In this document: positions 57,426-64,000 of the stretch, one piece after another | Position numbering within the stretch: the first letter of the stretch is position 1 | Layout of the letters: each line of letters opens with the position of its first letter | Assembly (NCBI GenBank): GCA_015499995.1 | Contig: JADNRV010000032.1 | Location: 326,823 to 390,822 of the forward strand | Length of the DNA stretch: 64,000 nucleotides | Source of the DNA: Flammula alnicola | Taxonomy: Eukaryota > Basidiomycota > Agaricomycetes > Agaricales > Strophariaceae | Reading direction: 5' to 3' | Translations under genes and position numbers: made by a program | Notes under the pieces: model-generated | What the model saw: only the letters and a program-made list of their open reading frames with translations | Told to the model about the DNA's origin: nothing | Database searches by the model: none

Positions 57426-59344
57426 AACAGATACATGTGAATAGATGTTTGCGATAACAGCCTGCAGATAAGCAATTCGAATGCAGGACTCTTCTGAAAA
57501 GGCTCGAAGAACTATGTCTGGCCTGTCAGCTTCATGGGCGTCTGAGCCTGGGGTTCGTACGTCGATTTCACCAATTCGCCTCCAATTACTGTCATGAAAG
57601 TGTCGTTGGACTTGAATTTGAGGTAGCGGGGGTGGAAGTGGGCCAGCAATGGGTTGATCTACACTCGACGGGTAAGCCTCGACAACCACATTTTTTTGTC
57701 AGCTTACCTAGACTTGCAACTTCACAAGCAGGAACGGTGGGAGCGGCTTCTCGTCCGACCACCGCCGTTGCTTCATCCTCCCTGCCACCATTTACAGACC
57801 CTGCTGGTGCAACATCCATCTCGCCAGCGTCATTCGCATCGTCAGGCCACCAATCATCCAAGATTAAATAGCCATCGTCATTGTAATACCCATCGTGTTC
57901 TTCGAATTCTACGAGGGGTGAGTCGGGTTGATTAGTCGCCGGACAGGGAACCATAGATCGATCACACGAGGCGTTGGTAGTTACGACAGGTGGCTGTCTG
58001 TTGGTGTCCAGGTTGCCAAGGGGGGGAGGCTACTGACGATCAGTCTTATTCGATCCCATCAAATGAAAGACAGGGAAGCGCCAGAAGTATGTAGGAGTCA
58101 CAAGAATTGCCCTCGAATCCCTTGCCACAATAAATTGCCTCGGCTTTGAATAAGAACCATCCTGCAATGCTCCATGTCACCCAGAAATACCCAGACTGGA
58201 CGGCATGAGCGGCATAACGCGCAAGTCAGGATTCGGCAGGACGGCATCGATATTCTCGATTCGTCCGGATTTCGTAACTCCTTTTTTTAATTCTTTCTTA
58301 CTCGTCTTTTCTCTCTTCCAGATTTCTTGCATATCCCTTACCTAGCCTTGTATACATTTTGTGTAAATTTGGACTCAGTCACTCCTAGGTACTTTAACTA
58401 CAAGTTTTGAACTACAAACATATAAGCGCCCGTCGAGGGCGAGGAAGTGCAATTGAGTTTCCACTTACACTCTGCATTCTGTTTCAAACAATGGCACGAG
58501 TTGACAGGAATTATCAATCCACATCTTCAACAAGCTGGAAAATTCCAAAGCGCTAACTTCGCGAGAGGCGAGGGAAGTATCTAGGACATATCATAGGAAA
58601 TATTTTCATGTCTTCCTTTCTAAACTTCGCTATCTAAGCATTCAAGTTAATCAGATATTCCAAGGCAGATGCTAATATTATACGAATGCTTCTTTCAACA
58701 AAGGTTGTTTTGCATCTGTCCATTTCCACGATCCCTTGTGCTGAGACGCTAACTGGGTGCCAACAAACTTATCCTGACATCAATGCAAACCCACCCTCGA
58801 AAATCTTGCGAATTATAAAGCCTCTACTGTTATTCTACGGCACAAGCATCATTAATACTTCCGGTTCGAACAACGGCGAAAACGGTTGGGGCCATGTTCA
58901 AGCCGCGCTCACGATGGATGTCGACGACGCAGAACGGCGTCGACGTGCCGATCGGCAGCACATCATGCATCGTGGGAATGCTGATGGCCGAGGAAAATCC
59001 TTATGAGGGAATTGAGAATTTACGCATCCCATCGGACCCATCCCCCTGTGACATGGAAATTTCTTTTAGACGACTTTAGAGCTTCTTGATGGGATCGAAT
59101 AAGACTGATCGTCTCTCCCCTCCAAGGGGGGGGTCGATGTTCTTCTGGGCTTGGCAAGAGATCCCCCGCAGCTCTGGACAGTTCAGTGAGGTATAGCGAG
59201 ATTCAGAGGCCAAACTCACAGAGATTCCACATCTCCGTATCGTTTCTTATGTTTTCTAATCAGATCCTTTGTTTGCAGCTCGTACCCAGCAGGGCTCTTA
59301 ATGCATTTGAGGCATCTGCATGGATGGTAGGTCATGGACGGCAT
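57405..59344 (-). pseudogene. 5' fragment of Tnp2 gene (right arm), split by an insertion
   Basis: Mirror copy of 54063-54896. The start exon (MPSMTYHPCRCLKCIK) lies at about 59220-59344 and the middle exon is cut by the TIR element at 58027-59121. Compared with the left arm it has EEHDGYYNDDGYL instead of EERDGYYDDDGYL. Confidence 0.7.
58027..59121. mobile_element. 1.1-kb TIR element inserted in the right arm
   Basis: Flanked by the duplicated target ccaaggggggg (58016-58026 and 59122-59132); the left arm has the undivided site. Just inside the ends lie perfect 28-bp inverted repeats (58035-58062 and 59086-59113) starting gacgatcagtcttattcgat. A 9-11-bp target duplication suggests a Mutator-like element, but the G run makes the exact length ambiguous. 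Inner frames (58686-59006, 58894-59079) show no transposase, so it is non-autonomous. Confidence 0.85.
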
Positions 59345-60085
59345 TGCGGACGTTGTGGTGGGAGGGGATGATGGGGGTCAAAGTGAAAGAATGGACTTAG
59401 TGTCGTAATCTCGAGCTCGTCCTTTGCGCATACAGGCCGGAGTGGAATGTAAGGACATGATATTGTCAGAGAATCCAGATTCCACCTCATTATGATGAAG
59501 GGGAAATGTAAACGCGCATAATCTGAGAGTAATGTGGTATGATCTCAAATCATCCAAGATTTTTCCACGGTCATAATCTTTGATCTTTCGCTGTGTGAAG
59601 AGTTGCCGAACGCACTCTTAGAGAACTATGATCATCAGCTTCAAAGAACATTCCGCGACAAGTGGGACTTCCTGTGGGCGTTTACGGCCAAAGTGGGCCC
59701 TTCAACGTGCGTCGCAGCCCTGACAAGTCATTGCAAGCCACAAGCAAGCCATCTTGATAATAGCACTGGTTGGAGCTGGGTTCGAGGTTCCAGAGCACTG
59801 TGACTTCCACTTAGGATGAATGTGCACCTAGCTTAGGTTGTATTTCAGACTTAAACCTACTGTAGGTGATAGATAGGTTGAACGAGATTCAATCTAAGAA
59901 ATGGCATGATTTTCATCCAATGCCATTCAACCTATTGTCGGTTCAAAATCACACAGTGAAATACCCCGGGCTATTTCAACCTACAGTCAGCCTACAGTTG
60001 GTTGAGCACAAAAAAGCTGTAAAGTTTAAACGTAGATTGAGAGACTAAAATATAACAAAGGGCGCTGGGCGGTTGCCGGTGGTGC

Positions 60086-63000
60086 CTATTGACCAATCTC
60101 AGGCTCATTGTCATCTTCAGCATTGAACACCGCCCGCGCTAAGCTCCCACTCCGATCAATAATTGCCCAATCCACACCAGGGGTCTCGCATGGAACTCGA
60201 CCAACAAGCGCCTGAATGCTGGTAACGTCAATGAAGTCGAGAGCGCCGAAATTAGTGAAGAGGTGGATGTCTAGACTATCAAGTTCACGGTCAGCCTTTT
60301 CGAGCTTACAGTTCCGGATCGCTGCAAGGATGATAGGCTTCGATGGCTCCACTTTGGCGTAGGTGCAATCAGGTGAGAACCGGATGAGGAAAAGTCGTTC
60401 GAGTTGACCATAGAAGGTTTCAAGCTCGAAGACAGGGCGACGACTACGTTGATTAGCAAACTTGTCAACAAGCATTTGATACTAAAAAAGAGAGACTGTG
60501 TCAGTGTTTCGGTCGCATACCTGAGGAAAACACACACCCGCACAAACGTAGCATCACGTCGGTCTTCCGCACTCTTGACCAGCGCTGCCGCATGCATTGT
60601 GTCACCCTCCTCAGTGTCAACGCGCCGAACTTTTCCCCACTCCTCAATGACAGCGTCGTTCAGATGCTTGCGTATCGTTGGTAGCGGACCACTAAAGCGG
60701 GTAGCTAATGCTGCTGCGATGCTTTTCATAATGCCCTCCGAAAGATCTGGGCTATGGACACGTGGAGGAAGAAGAATACAGGACTTGTCTAGAATCCAAT
60801 CAGGTATTAATGTTATCGTGTCAAAGTGAAAATCGTGGCTACTCACATGTTTCCTTATCTACAAATGTACCCTTTAAAACTTTTGACAGATCCTGAGGCG
60901 GTCTGAGAGCTAGCTCCTCTGTAAGGTTATAGAATGCCTTGATTTGGGTGAGTTGTGCATCTTCGAGAACATAACGATCAAGAGAGCCATAAGGATGTCG
61001 ACGGGAACGGACTGCGCGCTTCAGCCGTCCACAGTACCGCTCCATGGGGAAGGCCCAGTAGCACCAAACTGGGCCCATGGCTCGGATACTGTCAGCAATG
61101 TGAAGCAGGGCATGAACCGTCAGTGGACAAGCAGCAGCGCGCTTTGCGTTGTCCTGATAATAAAGTCTATTGGTTAAATAAGTGAATTGAAACAACATTT
61201 AGAATAAGTACCACTTACTTTTCATATTCCTCAACCCACTCAATGAATCCTTCTCGCACAACCTCCACCTCGTCGTCACTAATCTCAAACTGGAGACAGA
61301 TATTGAGAAGCTTCACAAGCTTCACAAAATGGCGGTAGTACTTCGGTTTTTCGAATCGATGTCGCAGGAGAACTGGACCAATGTAGAGTGTCCAGAATGA
61401 CCAGGACTCCGCTGTGCATGCCGATCGGTCCTTCACAATATCGGGCACGCGGCAGCCATAGGCGGAAGGAATGAATGAACCAGATGTTGCTGTGCTGGCT
61501 CCGATCGATTCCCAAATGGCGTCCGACAGCTGATATGACTCTTTGCCATCATCGAGACCTTTGAAATTTCCCGTCCAGTGGAGAATAAGATTTGGGATGA
61601 GGTTTTCCCAGATCAAATGCATGAAGTCATATGGAAACGAGACCGGAAATGACAGCGAGTTAACGTAGGACAGCAAGGGAGTTCCTTTTATACCATACTG
61701 TTTGGCGAACCCATCTGCTTCAGCGGCTGATTGAGCGAGTTCAACTTTCCTGGCCTGCTCGAGAAGGGCTGTGTGTGTCCTCATTGGGAGGTTACGGGGG
61801 TCATATCGCTGAACTCGTTCCTTGTCTGCCCGCACTGCGGGATGGGGGGCTTGGTTGAGGGGCACATAGTGCGTCACGGACTTGGACCCAGGTATACGGA
61901 TGCCTTTGATCTCGCACATACGACAGGGGCAGATGCCATTGTGTCCTTTCATGCGCATCACCATCGAGACAGCCGGGATGTCTCCGAAAACAGCGATGAG
62001 ATAAGCACGAAGGACAAAGAATGCGGCAGTGAGAATGTCGAGAGCGCGGACACCCTGCATGAGGCGGAACAACTCCTGTAGAAAAGGATAGAGGAAGGAG
62101 TCGAAGTCTTTGGGTTTTTTTGGCCCAGGTATAACTCCAAGAGCGAGAATATGCTCAACATGAAATCGGATGTCGGGAGAGAGATTGTAGTTGAAAAGAA
62201 TGAGAGGCCATGCCGTTTTCTTCCGCTTGTTAAATGGTGCAAATCCATCAGTGGAGAGACCGAGAGCCACATCGCGAGGGTCCGAGAAATATTTGTGAGA
62301 AAAAGTCTTGTGGTCCAGTTCGACGTTCGTCTCACAGAGAGTCTTGTGCTGTGCACCATCGAAGATATCCGATGACACACCATCCACTGGTTCGCGGTTG
62401 TGTCGATACTGCATGAGTGTTGCAATGCGTGTGTTAAGCGCAAAGTTCTGAAGGCGAGGAATGATGGGGATGTACGTGAAAATTTTGCGTGGCTTCTTCG
62501 TTCCGGGACGGTAGCGGCTCTCATTGCAAAAGGGACACTTGTCGAGAGCTGTGTTTGGGCCGACATAGCAGCAACACGAATTTGGACAGCAGTCGTGAAA
62601 TTGTGGCTTGTACGATGAGAGAAAGGCAACTCGAGAACGTAGGGCGGCCAAACCAGGAAGAGGCGGATCAGCCAGAAATGCATACGGAATGCTTGCATAG
62701 GCACCATCAGTGGTGAGGGTTTTATGCTTATATGCAAAGGCCCGACAAATCGCTCTGTCGTACGCATCCATTTTATCTGCTGGATTCAATAGAATATCAG
62801 ACACATAACACGAAAGTATGACCAACAAAGTACCCACCAAGTTTGGCAGCATGCACAGCAAATGCCTCGCCCGTTCTATCAAGGTTCTCGAGGACATGCA
62901 TTTCCTTCTCCAGTGCCTCCCAATCCACTATATCCGTCATCTCGTCATCGTCAGAATCAGGTTCTTCATCTTCGATGGGAATGCCCTCATCATCCACTTC

Positions 63001-63414
63001 TTCTTCCGAGTCAGACGCATCTTCGACAGTGGCTGCAAATGGTCGAGGTCGTACAGGCACATATGGTACCTCAACAGCCTGGTGTTCAGGTTGATCGTCA
63101 GATGCCTCGTCTTCAAAGAGCTGTCCAACATCAAGGACTGGGTCTTCCGCACCGAATTCCTCTTCTGCACGATCAGAGGTCGGAGAGTCGACACTCATCG
63201 AAGCTGTGAGAGAGCCTCGGTCATCCTCAGGCTCGTCACTGTCGGCATCAAGAAGTGCTCCAAGATTGAGTTTCTGTGTCGACCGAGCTGGATCTGGATT
63301 GGGAGGGGGGTAGGGGTGCGATAGCAGAGCACGTCGGTGACTCCTTTCAGCCTTGGCCGTGATCCAGCGCTTGCAGCAGGCGCAGAACACGAGGGAGTTT
63401 TCTGCAGGTGCCAT
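60086..63414 (-). CDS. CACTA transposase (Tnp2, Transposase_21)
   Basis: Exon 1 (from 63414) starts MAPAENSLVFCACCKRWITA and is acidic (DDEMTDIVDWEALEKEMHVL). Exon 2 holds the Tnp2 core: CCPNSCCCYVGPNTALDKCP FCNESRYRPGT, DVALGLSTDGFAPFNKRKKT AWPLILFNYNLSPDIRF, LALGVIPGPKKPKDFDSFLY PFLQEL, MKGHNGICPCRMCEIKGIRI and FPYDFMHLIWENLIPNLILH W. Exon 3 gives ADSIRAMGPVWCYWAFPMER YCGRL, with later exons DKSCILLPPRVHSPDL and YQMLVDKFANQRSRRPVF, ending EPEIGQ at 60086. STDGF...W is the Transposase_21 hallmark. All introns are GT-AG and no stop or frameshift was found over roughly 1000 codons, so the gene may be active. It is not the parent of the neighbouring inverted repeat, whose Tnp2 N-terminus differs. 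Confidence 0.9.
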
Positions 63415-63598
63415 GCTGGGGTCTGAGTGTGAAATGCACAGTTGGGAGGGCGACTAAGGCTGTTGAAGCCCACGTGATGGATGTTGATGACTCAGAGGTA
63501 AGTTGTCGCGTCGAGTCAAACCTCTCTCTGAAAATCCTCAACAATCACTACGAAAAATCTATATTCACGCTCTACGCAGGACAGAAGAACTCTATAGC

Positions 63599-64000
63599 AT
63601 GGCTAACCAAAACAAGTCAGCCAAGAACACAGCAAAGAAAACTCGGGTGAGACCTACTACCAAGTCCGTAAATAAACCAGCCAGGGCAGGGGGAGCACGT
63701 CAACCTCTCAGGGATGGTGCTGCAGCTGTGAATGCCACCTCCAGCATGCGTGCAAGCACAGCTGCAGAGATAGATGATATTGATGGTGCGCGCCATAGAT
63801 TTGCGATAATGTTCTGCACTAAGTTGCTAGCGGTCAGAGGAGATGCAGATGATGTGCGAGGAGAACGCACAGTTGAAGAAATTGCGTGAGGAGAACGAGC
63901 AGTTGAAGAAGATGTGCGAGGAGAATGAAAAGCTGAAGAAAGAGCTCGCAGCGCGTGCCAATAGTGGCGAAAAAAAAAAAAAAAAAAAAGCGGAAAAAAA
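63599..64000 (+). CDS. Divergent coiled-coil ORF of the CACTA element (partial)
   Basis: Basic start (MANQNKSAKNTAKKTRVRPT TKSVNK) followed by an Ala-rich stretch. From about 63841 another frame reads MCEENAQLKKLREENEQLKK then MCEENEKLKKELAAR, a leucine-zipper-like coiled coil built from three tandem 30-bp units; an intron near 63830 is the likely link. It then runs into the A-rich window end. The position, head to head with Tnp2, suggests a second element-encoded DNA-binding protein (inference). Confidence 0.5.

Larger units (their letters stand above)
56426..59617. repeat. Right arm of the giant inverted repeat
   Basis: Reverse complement of 53131-55875. Without the 1.1-kb insertion at 58027-59121 and its target duplication it is about 2.08 kb. 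The coiled-coil frame is identical in both arms. In the Tnp2 fragment I see three substitutions, each turning CG into CA on the coding strand. Confidence 0.93.
59796..64000. mobile_element. CACTA (En/Spm-like) transposon, right end outside the window
   Basis: A Tnp2-encoding element. The likely left terminus is CACTGTGACTTCC at 59796, followed by a subterminal zone (59830-60010) full of aaccta/taggtt motifs in both orientations, as CACTA transposases bind. The transposase gene (minus strand) and a divergent coiled-coil ORF (plus strand) share a short spacer near 63415-63598. The element runs to the window edge, where an A-rich tract begins (63970-64000). Confidence 0.75.

Noticed and set aside
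58686..59079. ORFs in the 1.1-kb TIR element as a transposase
   Set aside because: They are short, overlap in different frames and show no DDE or other transposase motif.
53131..59617. The inverted repeat as a pure assembly artefact
   Set aside because: The arms differ by independent insertions with proper target-site signatures and by point changes, which a mirrored artefact would not show. A mis-joined pair of genomic copies is still possible.
63966..64000. A-rich window end as a telomere or poly(A) tail
   Set aside because: No telomeric repeats are present, and the stretch lies in the CACTA element; it may only mark a contig end or slippage tract.

Overview
The window looks like nuclear DNA of a mushroom-forming basidiomycete (Agaricomycete). 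The evidence is many introns of about 50-60 nt with GT-AG ends, class I hydrophobins, a DUF3433 membrane protein, mpaB/DUF2236-type oxygenase genes, an F-box relic, a basidiomycete-type beta-tubulin, and CACTA and Helitron transposons. No rRNA, tRNA, CRISPR array or prokaryote-type operon was seen.

Layout. 0-4.3 kb: the 3' end of an ATG22-like gene, then copy A of a 2.8-kb segmental duplication (broken membrane-protein gene plus the 3' end of TAF11), joined directly to a decayed mpaB-like gene. 5.7-7.7 kb: an intact EamA/DMT transporter. 9.6-13.2 kb: a gene-poor block with a tandemly duplicated GC-rich unit and a 1.19-kb transposon-like element with 327-bp terminal inverted repeats (TIRs). 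13.9-17.3 kb: an SFP1-like C2H2 zinc-finger/poly-Q regulator. 17.3-24.1 kb: long UTR-like and unexplained sequence, ending in a 460-bp hAT-type MITE. 24.9-28.7 kb: the source copy B of the duplication (intact membrane protein and full TAF11). 28.9-43.2 kb: an Iec1/YY1-like zinc finger (INO80 type), an F-box pseudogene, an MFS pseudogene, an intact mpaB-like oxygenase, a DEDDh-nuclease-fold protein and a DUF3433 membrane protein. 44-52.7 kb: a hydrophobin cluster (two intact, two relics) around a beta-tubulin gene, then a very small Cys-rich, MGC-starting protein gene. 53-64 kb: transposon territory.

The most striking structure is at 53.1-59.6 kb. It is a nearly perfect giant inverted repeat with arms of about 2.08 kb each after removing insertions, and a central spacer of about 0.55 kb. 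Each arm carries the 5' part of a CACTA Tnp2 transposase gene and an oppositely oriented coiled-coil ORF. The left arm was later hit by a 568-bp Helitron and the right arm by a 1.1-kb TIR element; each arm preserves the empty site for the other's insertion. The few differences I could read between the arms are C-to-T type changes at CpG. If transcribed through, the locus would make a long transposon hairpin RNA, comparable in architecture to silencing loci such as maize Mu killer. Next to it lies an apparently intact CACTA element from another family, whose far end is outside the window.

The genes do not form one pathway. TAF11, the Iec1-like protein, the SFP1-like factor and beta-tubulin are housekeeping or regulatory. 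The hydrophobins, DUF3433 protein and small Cys-rich protein act at the cell surface or membrane. Exon boundaries were inferred by eye from splice signals and frame continuity, so coordinates of multi-exon genes are outer limits.
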